Assembly: GCA_900230115.1 (NCBI GenBank)
Contig: LT907983.1
Location: forward strand, 4,510,774-4,574,773
Reading direction: 5' to 3'
Source: Spirosomataceae bacterium TFI 002
GTDB taxonomy: Bacteria; Bacteroidota; Bacteroidia; Cytophagales; Spirosomataceae
Length of the DNA stretch: 64,000 nucleotides
Made by a program: the position numbers and the translations under genes. Below, piece by piece: positions 1 to 8,889 of this stretch (position 1 is the stretch's first letter; every line of letters begins with the position of its first letter). The notes below the pieces were generated by a model that was not told the DNA's origin, searched no databases, and saw only the letters and a program-made list of their open reading frames with translations.

Positions 1-1
1 T

Positions 2-3000
2 ACGGCAACAACAGAAGTAACGCAACCAATCACTCTAACAGCGAAAGCCAGCAGCACGCCAGCAGATTGTAATGGCGAAGCAAACGGAACATCGACCGTA
101 GTAGCCGCAGACGGAAACGGCGGATACACTTACCTTTGGTCAGATGCTCAAACAACCGCAACGGCAACAGGATTAGTAGCAGGAACTTATACGGTAACAG
201 TAACAGATAGCAAGAATTGTTCAGTAACAGTGACAACAGAAGTTACCGAGCCTATAATATTAACAGCTAGTGCCAGTAGCACGCCAGCAGATTGTAATGG
301 CGAATCAAACGGCACAGCAACAGTGGTAGCCGCAGATGGAAACGGAGGATACACTTACCTTTGGTCAGATGCTCAAACAACGGCAACTGCGACAGGATTA
401 GTAGCAGGAACTTATACGGTAACAGTAACAGATAGCAAAAATTGTTCAGTTACGGCAACAACAGAAGTAACGCAACCAATCACTCTAACAGCGAAAGCCA
501 GCAGCACGCCAGCAGATTGTAATGGCGAAGCAAACGGAACATTGACCGTAGTAGCCGCAGACGGAAACGGCGGATACACTTACCTTTGGTCAGATGCTCA
601 AACAACCGCAACGGCAACAGGATTAGTAGCAGGAACGTATACGGTAACAGTAACAGATAGCAAGAATTGTTCAGTCACAGCAACAACAGAAGTAACGCAA
701 CCAAGCACACTAACAGCCACAGCCAATAGCACCCCAGCAGATTGTAATGGTGAAGCAAACGGAACAGCGACTGTCGTAGCCGCAGATGGAAACGGAGGAT
801 ACACTTATCTTTGGTCAGATGCTCAAAAAACGGCAACTGCGACAGGATTAGTAGCAGGAACTTATACGGTAACAGTAACAGATAGCAAGAATTGTTCAGT
901 AACAGCAACAACAGAAGTAACGCAACCAAGTACATTGACGGCTAGTGCAAGTAGCACTCCAGCAGATTGTAATGGCGAAGCAAACGGAACAGCAACCGTT
1001 GTAGCCACAGATGGAAATGGTGGCTACACTTACCTATGGTCAGATACACAAACAACCGCAACAGCAACAGGATTAGTAGCAGGGACTTATACGGTAATGG
1101 TAACTGACAGTAAAGGCTGTTCAGTCACAGCAACGACAGAAGTAACGCAACCAAGTACACTAACAGCGTCAGCCACTAGCACCCCAGTAGATTGTAATGG
1201 TGAAGCAAATGGCACAGCGACCGTCGTAGCCGCAGATGGAAATGGCGGATACACTTATCTATGGTCAGATGCACAAACAACAGCAACAGCAACAGGATTA
1301 GTAGCTGGAACGTATACGGTAACAGTAACAGATAGCAAAAATTGTTCAGTAACAGCAACGACCGAAGTTACACAACCAAGTACATTAACCGCTTCAGCCA
1401 GCAGCACCCCAACCGCATGTAATGGTGAAGCAAACGGAACAGCAACAGTCGTAGCCGCAGATGGAAACGGAGGATACACTTACCTATGGTCAGATGCTCA
1501 AACAACCGCAACGGCAACAGGATTAGTAGCAGGAACTTATACGGTAACAGTAACAGATAGTAAAAATTGTTCAGTCACAGCAACGACCGAAGTTACACAA
1601 CCAAGTACATTAACCGCTTCAGCCAGCAGCACCCCAACCGCATGTAATGGTGAAGCAAACGGAACAGCAACAGTCGTAGCCGCAGATGGAAACGGAGGAT
1701 ACACTTACCTATGGTCAGATGCTCAAACAACCGCAACGGCAACAGGATTAGTAGCAGGAACTTATACGGTAACAGTAACAGATAGCAAGAATTGTTCAGT
1801 CACAGCAACAACAGAAGTAACGCAACCAATCACTCTAACAGCGACAGCCAGCAGCACCCCAACCGCATGTAATGGTGAAGCAAACGGAACAGCAACAGTA
1901 GTAGCTGCAGATGGAAATGGTGGCTACACTTACCTTTGGTCAGATGCTCAAACAACATCGACTGCCACAGGATTAGTGGCTGGAACATATACCGTAACAG
2001 TAACAGATAGCAAGAATTGTTCAGTCACAGCAACGACCGAAGTTACGCAACCAAGTACATTAACAGCTTCAGCAAGCAGCACCCCAACCGCATGTAATGG
2101 TGAAGCAAACGGAACAGCAACAATCGTAGCCGCAGATGGAAATGGCGGATACACTTATCTATGGTCAGATGCACAAACAACAGCAACAGCAACAGGATTA
2201 GTAGCTGGAACGTATACGGTAACAGTAACAGATAGCAAAAATTGTTCAGTAACAGCAACGACCGAAGTTACACAACCAAGTACATTAACCGCTTCAGCCA
2301 GCAGCACCCCAACCGCATGTAATGGCGAAGCAAACGGAACAGCAACAGTGGTAGCCGCAGATGGAAACGGAGGATATACTTATCTCTGGTCAGATGCTCA
2401 AACAACCGCAACGGCCACAGGATTAGTAGCAGGAACTTATACGGTAACAGTAACCGATAGCAAGAATTGTTCAGTTTCTGCGACAACTGAAGTAACGCAA
2501 CCAAGTACACTAACAGCGTCAGCCAGCAGCACCCCAACCGCATGTAATGGTGAATCAAACGGAACAGCAACCGTAGTAGCATCAGCAGGAAATGGTGGCT
2601 ACACTTATCTCTGGTCAGATGCTCAAACAACGGCAACTGCGACAGGATTAGTAGCAGGAACTTATACGGTAACAGTAACAGATAGCAAGAATTGTTCAGT
2701 TTCTGCGACAACTGAAGTAACGCAACCAAGTACATTAACAGCGACAGCAAGCAGCACTCCTTCAGATTGTAATGGGGAATCAAACGGCACAGCAACCGTC
2801 TTAGCATCAGCAGGAAACGGCAGCTACACTTACCTCTGGTCAGATGCTCAAACAACGGCAACTGCGACAGGATTAGTAGCAGGAACTTATACGGTAACAG
2901 TAACAGATAGCAAGAATTGTTCAGTAACGGCAACAACAGAAGTAACGCAACCAATCACTCTAACAGCGACAGCCAGCAGCACCCCAGTAGATTGTAATGG

Positions 3001-3376
3001 TGAAGCAAATGGCACAGCGACCGTAGTAGCAGCCGATGGAAATGGAGGATATACTTACCTCTGGTCAGATGCTCAAACAACTGCAACGGCCATAGGATTA
3101 GTAGCAGGAACTTATACGGTAACAGTAACAGATAGCAAAAATTGTTCAGTCACAGCAACGACCGAAGTTACGCAACCAAGTACATTAACGGCTAGTGCAA
3201 GTAGCACTCCAGCAGATTGTAATGGCGAAGCAAACGGAACAGCAACAGTAGTAGCCGCAGGTGGAAATGGTGGATACACTTATCTCTGGTCAGATGCTCA
3301 AACAACGGCAACTGCGACAGGATTAGTACCAGGAACTTATACGGTAACAGTAACAGATAGCAAGAATTGTTCAGTC
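2..3376 (+). repeat. Fifteen tandem 225-bp repeats encoding SprB units
   Basis: A 225-bp unit (75 codons) recurs without a gap; the hallmark gattgtaatgg (or catgtaatgg) recurs every 225 bases from about 65 to 3215. Units differ by only a few synonymous or conservative changes. The units starting near 1381 and 1606 are identical for about 180 bases. A block at about 1224-1424 recurs exactly at 2124-2324, an offset of 900 bases or four units, pointing to a higher-order duplication. A partial sixteenth unit leads into the diverged repeats. Copy number is expected to vary and short-read assembly may be unreliable here. Confidence 0.95.
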
Positions 3377-5131
3377 ACAGCAACGACAGAGGTAACGCAA
3401 CCTGACACTTTATTAATATCGGCGACTCAAGTCAATGTTGATTGTTTTGGAATAGATTTGGGTGAAATTGATGTAACAGTTAAGGGTGGAAATACGCCTT
3501 ATACTTATCTCTGGAGTAATTCTGAAACTTCTGAAGATTTGAACGATATCTTAGCAGGTACATATACGCTAACAGTTACCGATGCCAAATCTTGTACTGC
3601 AACCTTTAGTACCACAATAACAAAATCGGGAGATTTGACCAGTTCAATTTCAGGGACGAATGTAGATTGCTTTGCAAATAATAATGGATCAGCCGACTTA
3701 GAGGTTATTTCAGGTACCGCTCCATTTACTTATTCTTGGAGTAATGCTGCAACTACTCAAGACATTAGAAGTCTTGTAGCAGGGACATATACGGTCACAA
3801 TTATGGACGTGAATAATTGTGAAGCTACAAATTCAGTAACAATTTCTCAACCCGATAGTTTAGAGGCAATTGGAACTATTACAAATGTTGATTGCTTCAA
3901 TAACAATTCAGGGGTAATTGATTTAGTAGTATCCGGAGGAACACAACCGTTTACATATTTATGGAATAATGGCGAAACTACCAGCAGTATAGATAGTTTA
4001 TCTGCTGGCGAATACACTGTTACTGTTACTGATGCAAATTCATGCGTGGTACGCGATACATTAACTATTAACCAACCAGATAGCTTAATTCTTTCTTTGG
4101 TTAAAAATGATGTTTCATGTTTTGGTGCTAAAGATGGTAAAATTGATGCAACAGTAACCGGTGGTATGCTTCTTTATCATTATGCCTGGTTAAATACATC
4201 ACAGCTAGATACTTCTTCTATCGACAGCCTTGATGCCGGAACTTTTGTTTTATTAGTTACAGATGCGAATGGGTGCTCAGTGACTGACTCCATAGTTATC
4301 AATCAGCCAAACCAAATTACTCCTATTATTTCGGCAACAAGTCCCGTATGTGTTGGTGATTCAGTTTATTTGACTGCTAGTGGTGCTGATAATTACATCT
4401 GGAGCGGACCTGATGGTTTTATTTCGAACATTGGAAATACAGCATTCAAGTCAAAACTTAACTCTGCTGGAACGTACATTCTAACCGCTAATACTTTAAA
4501 TGGTTGTTCGGTTCAAGATTCTGTTGTTGTAGTTGTGAACCCTTTACCAGTAATAACAGCTTTGAATCTAAATATTTCTGGTTTGGCTTGTGAAGGAAAC
4601 CAAATTATAATGAATGTTACCAGTAGTGGTAATAGCTACAACTGGTCTGGACCAAATAACTTTAGTTCGAATGCACAGAACCCAGTTATTGATACAGCTT
4701 CTTTGGCGAGCGAAGGTTTATATCGAGTGTCTGTAACTGACTCTAATGGCTGTGTTAGAACAGAAACACGAACTTTAACCGTAAGCAGATCTCCAAGCAC
4801 CTTTACTTTGGGTATTATTCCTAGTCTAACCCTGGGTAATGTAGCCCTCAATAATGGTACAATAACAATTTCTGGCTCTGTGCAGGGGCATACTTTCCAG
4901 ATCAGCGAAGGATTAACATTTGACTCATTAAACGCGACTCCCAAAAACTTAATTCCAATTGATGGGGTTTTAGCGAATGACTTAGTGGCGGTTTCGACTC
5001 CAAAAATGTATGTAGTTAGAATTGAAAATGCCAACGGTTGTTACTCAGACTATTTGCTTTTATTGCAAGCCACTACGCTTGAGTGTAAGACAGATATCTG
5101 TGTGCCTTTTGAAATTATTAAAACCAAGTAG
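2..5131 (+). CDS. Giant SprB-repeat cell-surface adhesin, 5' end outside the window
   Basis: The frame is open from base 2, so this is the last 1709 residues of a larger protein; the start lies upstream and internal GTG codons are not starts. Fifteen 75-residue repeats come first, each with a Cys-Asn-Gly-Glu turn, a GGYTYLWSD core, AGTYTVTVTD and a second Cys. Four diverged SprB-type repeats follow (about 3400-4310), then two Ig/PKD-like domains with WSGP cores (about 4320-4790) and a tail ending in CVPFEIIKTK. SprB repeats are known from the Flavobacterium gliding adhesin, which is exported by T9SS and moves along the cell surface. No standard T9SS type-A or type-B domain is visible; the tail may be a lineage-specific signal (inference). 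The product is probably surface-exposed and used for adhesion or gliding. The family call is firm, the role inferred. Confidence 0.9.
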   Translation, partial: TATTEVTQPITLTAKASSTPADCNGEANGTSTVVAADGNGGYTYLWSDAQTTATATGLVAGTYTVTVTDSKNCSVTVTTEVTEPIILTASASSTPADCNGESNGTATVVAADGNGGYTYLWSDAQTTATATGLVAGTYTVTVTDSKNCSVTATTEVTQPITLTAKASSTPADCNGEANGTLTVVAADGNGGYTYLWSDAQTTATATGLVAGTYTVTVTDSKNCSVTATTEVTQPSTLTATANSTPADCNGEANGTATVVAADGNGGYTYLWSDAQKTATATGLVAGTYTVTVTDSKNCSVTATTEVTQPSTLTASASSTPADCNGEANGTATVVATDGNGGYTYLWSDTQTTATATGLVAGTYTVMVTDSKGCSVTATTEVTQPSTLTASATSTPVDCNGEANGTATVVAADGNGGYTYLWSDAQTTATATGLVAGTYTVTVTDSKNCSVTATTEVTQPSTLTASASSTPTACNGEANGTATVVAADGNGGYTYLWSDAQTTATATGLVAGTYTVTVTDSKNCSVTATTEVTQPSTLTASASSTPTACNGEANGTATVVAADGNGGYTYLWSDAQTTATATGLVAGTYTVTVTDSKNCSVTATTEVTQPITLTATASSTPTACNGEANGTATVVAADGNGGYTYLWSDAQTTSTATGLVAGTYTVTVTDSKNCSVTATTEVTQPSTLTASASSTPTACNGEANGTATIVAADGNGGYTYLWSDAQTTATATGLVAGTYTVTVTDSKNCSVTATTEVTQPSTLTASASSTPTACNGEANGTATVVAADGNGGYTYLWSDAQTTATATGLVAGTYTVTVTDSKNCSVSATTEVTQPSTLTASASSTPTACNGESNGTATVVASAGNGGYTYLWSDAQTTATATGLVAGTYTVTVTDSKNCSVSATTEVTQPSTLTATASSTPSDCNGESNGTATVLASAGNGSYTYLWSDAQTTATATGLVAGTYTVTVTDSKNCSVTATTEVTQPITLTATASSTPVDCNGEANGTATVVAADGNGGYTYLWSDAQTTATAIGLVAGTYTVTVTDSKNCSVTATTEVTQPSTLTASASSTPADCNGEANGTATVVAAGGNGGYTYLWSDAQTTATATGLVPGTYTVTVTDSKNCSVTATTEVTQPDTLLISATQVNVDCFGIDLGEIDVTVKGGNTPYTYLWSNSETSEDLNDILAGTYTLTVTDAKSCTATFSTTITKSGDLTSSISGTNVDCFANNNGSADLEVISGTAPFTYSWSNAATTQDIRSLVAGTYTVTIMDVNNCEATNSVTISQPDSLEAIGTITNVDCFNNNSGVIDLVVSGGTQPFTYLWNNGETTSSIDSLSAGEYTVTVTDANSCVVRDTLTINQPDSLILSLVKNDVSCFGAKDGKIDATVTGGMLLYHYAWLNTSQLDTSSIDSLDAGTFVLLVTDANGCSVTDSIVINQPNQITPIISATSPVCVGDSVYLTASGADNYIWSGPDGFISNIGNTAFKSKLNSAGTYILTANTLNGCSVQDSVVVVVNPLPVITALNLNISGLACEGNQIIMNVTSSGNSYNWSGPNNFSSNAQNPVIDTASLASEGLYRVSVTDSNGCVRTETRTLTVSRSPSTFTLGIIPSLTLGNVALNNGTITISGSVQGHTFQISEGLTFDSLNATPKNLIPIDGVLANDLVAVSTPKMYVVRIENANGCYSDYLLLLQATTLECKTDICVPFEIIKTK

Positions 5132-5140
5132 GGCTTTTCC

Positions 5141-5172
5141 TTCGATTCCTTGGCTACAAATAAATATATTTG
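5141..5172 (+). promoter_or_regulatory. Candidate Bacteroidota promoter for coaBC-porD
   Basis: TATATTTG at 5165-5172 matches the Bacteroidota -7 consensus TAnnTTTG and lies 17 bases before the coaBC ATG. A weak TTCG at 5141-5144 sits about 20 bases upstream in the -33 position. The motif fit is direct; promoter activity is inferred. Confidence 0.45.
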
Positions 5173-5188
5173 TCCAAAGAAACAATTC

Positions 5189-6391
5189 ATGTTGAAAGGG
5201 AAGAAAATTTTATTGGGAGTAAGTGGAAGCATTGCTGCCTACAAAGCAGGACACTTGGTAAGGTTACTTGTTAAAGAGGAAGCAGAGGTTAAAGTCATTA
5301 TGACCACTGCAGCAAGTGAATTTATTACTCCACTTACATTGTCGACCCTTTCCAAAAATCCTGTCGCAATCGAGTTTGTTAAAAACAATGCTGGAGAATG
5401 GAATAATCATGTAGAGTTGGGTCTTTGGGCAGACTTGATGCTAATTGCACCGGCATCTGCTAATACGCTAAGTAAATGTGCGAATGGCATCTGCGATAAT
5501 TTGCTTATTGCTACCTATTTATCTGCTCGTTGTCCAGTGTTTTTTGCACCTGCAATGGATTTAGATATGTTCGCCCACCAAAGTACGGTGGCTAACCTTT
5601 CAAAATTAAAGACTTTTGGGAATCAGATTATTGATGCAGAATCTGGCGAGCTTGCGAGTGGTTTAGAGGGCAAAGGTAGAATGGCCGAACCTGAGAATAT
5701 TGTAAAGGTGATAAATAGTCATTTCAATCAAAATCTTCCTTTGAAAGGTAAAAAAGTACTAATAACTGCTGGCCCAACTCAAGAAGCAATAGACCCAGTT
5801 AGGTTTATTTCAAATCATAGCTCAGGAAAAATGGCTTATTCCATTGCTGAGGTTTTTCAAAAAGCAGGAGCTGAAGTTTTGCTTATTTCTGGACCTGTAA
5901 ATATTCCAGTTCCTTCAAACTGCAAGAAAGTAGATGTAAAGTCAGCGAACGATATGCTCAATGCGACATTGGCTAATGAATCGGAAATGGATGTGATGGT
6001 CTTTGCTGCTGCTGTGGCAGATTATGCTCCAAGTCAAGTTGCAGATCAAAAGATCAAAAAGAGTGATGAGAAATTCTCTCTTGAAATGAGCAAAACAAAA
6101 GATATTGCTCTGGAAATAGGAAAAATTAAAAAGCCATCACAGCTTTCGGTAGGGTTTGCTTTGGAAACAAACAACGAGGAAGAAAATGCATTGAAAAAGC
6201 TTTCAAAAAAGAACTTTAACTTTATTGTTTTGAATTCTTTACAAGACAAGGGGGCAGGCTTTCGTTATGATACAAACCAGATTAAAATCTTACGTAAAGA
6301 CGGAAGTATTTCGGAATTTCCTTTGAAAACAAAAACTGAAGTTGCAGCTGATATATTGGACGAGGTTTTAAAGCAATTAAAAACAATATGA
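5189..6391 (+). CDS. coaBC: Bifunctional phosphopantothenoylcysteine decarboxylase / phosphopantothenate-cysteine ligase
   Basis: This enzyme catalyses two successive cytosolic steps of coenzyme A synthesis: CTP-dependent ligation of cysteine to 4'-phosphopantothenate and FMN-dependent decarboxylation. The N-terminal half is the flavoprotein CoaC domain (GVSGSIAAYK, the His of NNHVELG, PASANT, PAMDLDMF). The C-terminal half is CoaB (ITAGPTQEAID, ISNHSSGKMA, AAAVADY). The ATG at 5189 gives 400 residues; an in-frame TTG at 5150 lies upstream of the -7 box and is rejected. The segment that in E. coli carries the active-site ACG reads ELASG here, Ser in place of Cys; I believe this is common in Bacteroidota. 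The stop overlaps the start of porD by 4 bases, so the two are translationally coupled. Confidence 0.95.
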   Translation: MLKGKKILLGVSGSIAAYKAGHLVRLLVKEEAEVKVIMTTAASEFITPLTLSTLSKNPVAIEFVKNNAGEWNNHVELGLWADLMLIAPASANTLSKCANGICDNLLIATYLSARCPVFFAPAMDLDMFAHQSTVANLSKLKTFGNQIIDAESGELASGLEGKGRMAEPENIVKVINSHFNQNLPLKGKKVLITAGPTQEAIDPVRFISNHSSGKMAYSIAEVFQKAGAEVLLISGPVNIPVPSNCKKVDVKSANDMLNATLANESEMDVMVFAAAVADYAPSQVADQKIKKSDEKFSLEMSKTKDIALEIGKIKKPSQLSVGFALETNNEEENALKKLSKKNFNFIVLNSLQDKGAGFRYDTNQIKILRKDGSISEFPLKTKTEVAADILDEVLKQLKTI

Positions 6392-7281
6392 GATATATAA
6401 TTTTACTTCTTCTTATAAGCAATTTGTCATTTGCTCAAGAGATCAAATGCGATGTTGAAATAAACACCTCGGCATTGAAATCATCTCAAAATAGCGATCC
6501 TCAAGTAATTGCTGAACTGAAATCAGCAATTTCAAACTTCATGAATAACCAAAGGTGGACAAATGATATTTTTGGAGAGAAAGAAAAAATTAAATGTAAG
6601 CTGAGTGTCAATTTAATGAGCTCGCCGAAACAAAATGTTTTTCAAGGAAATGCTCAATTTCAGGTTGTAAGGCCTGTTTATGGAACAGATTATGAAACGG
6701 TTGTATTTCAATACATAGACAACAGTTTCAATATTTCCTTTGAGCCATCCGAAAGGCAAATGGTATTTAATGAACAAGGTTATACCAATAATTTGACTTC
6801 CATTTTGGCATTTTATTCTTTAATGGCACTTACTTTTGATTATGATTCATTCGCTAAGTTAGGAGGTAATGATTTTGTCCAACGTGCGTATAATATTGTA
6901 AACTTAGCGTCAAGTGGTGACGAAGGTTGGGCTCAAAAAGGAAGTTCAAGAAACAGGTATTGGTTGGTCGAAAATTTACAAAATCAACAATTAAGAAGAT
7001 TTAGAGAAGGTTTTTATAGTTATCATAGACTCGTTCTCGACGACTTTGGAAGAGATCAAGAAAAGGCTAGGGGTGAAGTTCTAAAGTTCTTAGAAGTTGT
7101 TCAAAACATCATGGTATTGCAAACGACCTCTGTTTTAGTCAATACTTTCTTCGATGCAAAAGCTCTTGAAATTGTAAATATATTCTCCCAAGGAAGTCCA
7201 CAGGAAAAGCAAAAAGCGTTTTTACTGCTGAGTACATTGGATCCTGACAAAACCGAAGTATATCGTAAAATTGTAATCTAA
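6388..7281 (+). CDS. porD: DUF4835 family protein, type IX secretion component PorD
   Basis: This 297-residue protein has a signal peptide (MRYIILLLLISNLSFAQ) and matches the DUF4835/PorD pattern along its length: an N-terminal beta-rich region with QWT-like RWTNDIFG, then a helical part with FDYDSFAKLGG, EGWAQKGSSRNRYWLVENL and a conserved end TEVYRKIVI. PorD is linked genetically to T9SS in Porphyromonas and Flavobacterium; its biochemical role is not settled. The gene follows coaBC with an ATGA overlap, an order common in Bacteroidota, where recN often comes next; here a dehydrogenase gene follows instead. The family call rests on length, signal peptide, motifs and context. Confidence 0.85.
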   Translation: MRYIILLLLISNLSFAQEIKCDVEINTSALKSSQNSDPQVIAELKSAISNFMNNQRWTNDIFGEKEKIKCKLSVNLMSSPKQNVFQGNAQFQVVRPVYGTDYETVVFQYIDNSFNISFEPSERQMVFNEQGYTNNLTSILAFYSLMALTFDYDSFAKLGGNDFVQRAYNIVNLASSGDEGWAQKGSSRNRYWLVENLQNQQLRRFREGFYSYHRLVLDDFGRDQEKARGEVLKFLEVVQNIMVLQTTSVLVNTFFDAKALEIVNIFSQGSPQEKQKAFLLLSTLDPDKTEVYRKIVI

Positions 7282-7284
7282 ATT

Positions 7285-8025
7285 ATGTCAAAAATTGCTC
7301 TAATCACAGGTGCTTCTTCCGGAATTGGATGGGCTACCGCTCAAGCTTTTGCTCAAAAAGGAATAAACCTTGTCTTATGTGGTCGTAGAAAAGAGAAGCT
7401 AGAAGCTCTAAAGAATGAGCTAAGTTCCAAAGTCTCATGTCAAATTTTAGTTTTTGATGTAGCCAATAAAGACGAAGTTCAAAATGCAATTAACACCATA
7501 GATAAGATTGATATTTTGGTAAACAATGCCGGAAATGCACATGGATTTAGTTCAGTAGACGCTGGTAATTTATCGGATTACGATGCCATGATCGATAGTA
7601 ATGTAAAAGGGCTTCTTTATGTGTCAAAAGCTGTTTTGCCCAAAATGGTTTCACAAAAAAGTGGGCATGTAATCAATATCAGTTCTGTAGCAGGAAAGCA
7701 AACTTATGCCAATGGTACTGTATATTGTGCGACCAAAAAAGCGGTGGAAGCTATCTCCGAAGGCATGCGTCTAGATTTAACACAACACGGAATAAAAGTG
7801 ACTAATATCGCTCCGGGGGCTGTGGAAACCGAGTTTAGCGAAGTCAGATTCAAAGGTGACAAGGATAGAGCGAAAAAGGTCTATGAAGGATTTGAGCCTC
7901 TTTTGGCGAAAGACATTGCAGATGCAATTAGCTATGCAGTTTCGGTCCCTGACCATGTTACAATTGCTGATATGACAATTTATGCCAAAGCTCAATCAGC
8001 CCCTACTACCGTGTACAAAAAATAA
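7285..8025 (+). CDS. SDR family NADP-dependent 3-hydroxy acid dehydrogenase (YdfG-like)
   Basis: A classical short-chain dehydrogenase of 246 residues, cytosolic. It shows the dinucleotide motif TGASSGIG (residues 8-15), NNAG (about 80), the active-site Ser of NISS, the YCATK (YxxxK) pair about 15 residues later, and PGAVETEF. The GRRKEKLEAL segment after strand 2, with Arg residues, favours NADP. Overall likeness is to YdfG-type enzymes that oxidise serine, L-allo-threonine and 3-hydroxy acids; substrate is inferred. It starts 3 bases after porD and is probably cotranscribed with it. Confidence 0.88.
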   Translation: MSKIALITGASSGIGWATAQAFAQKGINLVLCGRRKEKLEALKNELSSKVSCQILVFDVANKDEVQNAINTIDKIDILVNNAGNAHGFSSVDAGNLSDYDAMIDSNVKGLLYVSKAVLPKMVSQKSGHVINISSVAGKQTYANGTVYCATKKAVEAISEGMRLDLTQHGIKVTNIAPGAVETEFSEVRFKGDKDRAKKVYEGFEPLLAKDIADAISYAVSVPDHVTIADMTIYAKAQSAPTTVYKK

Positions 8026-8091
8026 AGAGTCCTTGTATTTAGAATGGTTTTAAGTAAATTCATTCCTTTGCAACCCCAAACAAAAATATAA

Positions 8092-8601
8092 ATGGCAAAA
8101 AAGAATTTGAATTCAAAAATGAGATCGCTTCACCGTGACTTGGGTTTCTTTTTAGTAGGTATCATGGCAATGTATGCGATCAGCGGAATTGTTCTGGTTT
8201 TTAGAAACACCGATTTTTTGAAAACTGAAGAAGTAATTGAAAAAACAATTAAGCCAAACCTTTCTATTGAGGATTTAGGAAAGGAAATAAAACAGAAAAA
8301 CTTAAAAGCTGATCTTAATGGAAGCGAGTTGGTTTTTAAAGGAGGTAAGTATAATGTAGAAACTGGGGCGGTTAGTTTTACTACAAAAGAGCTTCCTTTT
8401 ATTCTTGATAAAATGACTCACCTACACAAAGCCAATACCGACTCTCCCGTTTATTTCTTAAATATATTCTTTGGCTTTTCACTACTATTCTTTGTAGTAT
8501 CAGCCTTTTGGATGTATACCCCAAAAATGCCTTTATTTAAGAAAGGAATGTACTTTGTGGCTGCAGGAGCAATTCTAACAGTTGTTTTAATTTTTGTGTA
8601 A
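8092..8601 (+). CDS. PepSY-associated transmembrane protein
   Basis: A 169-residue membrane protein with a helix near the N-terminus (residues about 20-40, LGFFLVGIMAMYAISGIVL), a soluble PepSY-like portion (about 45-115) and two C-terminal helices (LNIFFGFSLLFFVVSAFW and YFVAAGAILTVVLIFV). The opening RSLHRDLGFF and the later LTHLHKA-like THLHKANTD resemble the PepSY_TM family, often tied to iron-siderophore reduction or heme. It is shorter than the usual four-helix PepSY_TM reductase, so a single-domain small member is likely. No partner gene is nearby. Function is unknown. Confidence 0.7.
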   Translation: MAKKNLNSKMRSLHRDLGFFLVGIMAMYAISGIVLVFRNTDFLKTEEVIEKTIKPNLSIEDLGKEIKQKNLKADLNGSELVFKGGKYNVETGAVSFTTKELPFILDKMTHLHKANTDSPVYFLNIFFGFSLLFFVVSAFWMYTPKMPLFKKGMYFVAAGAILTVVLIFV

Positions 8602-8623
8602 ATACTAAAAACTTAAAATATAT

Positions 8624-8657
8624 AGGCTTGGAGTATTAGATACTTCAAGCCTTTTTT
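8624..8657 (+). terminator. Rho-independent terminator after the PepSY-type gene
   Basis: A 12-bp stem (aggcttggagta pairing with tacttcaagcct, one G-U) with a 5-base loop is followed by a T run. It ends the plus-strand transcription that starts at coaBC or at 8092. Confidence 0.85.
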
Positions 8658-8660
8658 GTG

Positions 8661-8885
8661 TCAAGAATTAAGGGTTAAATTCTCTTCCCTAAACTCCAAA
8701 ATATCCCCTGGCTGACATTCTAAAACTTTACAAATAGCCTCCAATGTACTAAACCGAATTGCTTTAGCTTTTCCCGTTTTTAAAATAGATAAGTTTGAGA
8801 GTGTTATTTCAACTCTTTCGGAAAGTTCGTTAAGCGACATTTTTCGCTTTGCCATCATCACATCTAAGTTTACTATTATTGCCAT
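8661..8885 (-). CDS. Small Xre/Cro-type regulator (YozG-like)
   Basis: A 74-residue DNA-binding protein that is almost all helix-turn-helix: MAKRKMSLNELSERVEIT, LSNLSILKTGKAKAIRFSTLE, then ICKVLECQPGDILEF. The last motif is typical of the YozG group. Such regulators are usually encoded next to a DUF2975 membrane protein, as here (gap of 4 bases), and the pair is thought to form a small membrane-linked regulatory unit whose signal is unknown. A palindrome at 9493-9506 upstream of the pair is a possible operator. Confidence 0.88.
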   Translation of the reverse strand: MAIIVNLDVMMAKRKMSLNELSERVEITLSNLSILKTGKAKAIRFSTLEAICKVLECQPGDILEFREENLTLNS

Positions 8886-8889
8886 AATT

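Noticed and set aside
598-2954. Several open frames on the minus strand inside the SprB repeat array, up to 228 codons
   Set aside because: They recur with the 225-bp period and result only from the biased codons of the repeats; they have Leu-rich, low-complexity translations and no start signals.
2-3376. Periodic repeats as a possible CRISPR array or satellite
   Set aside because: The 225-base unit is an exact multiple of three, encodes a known adhesin repeat and has no spacers.
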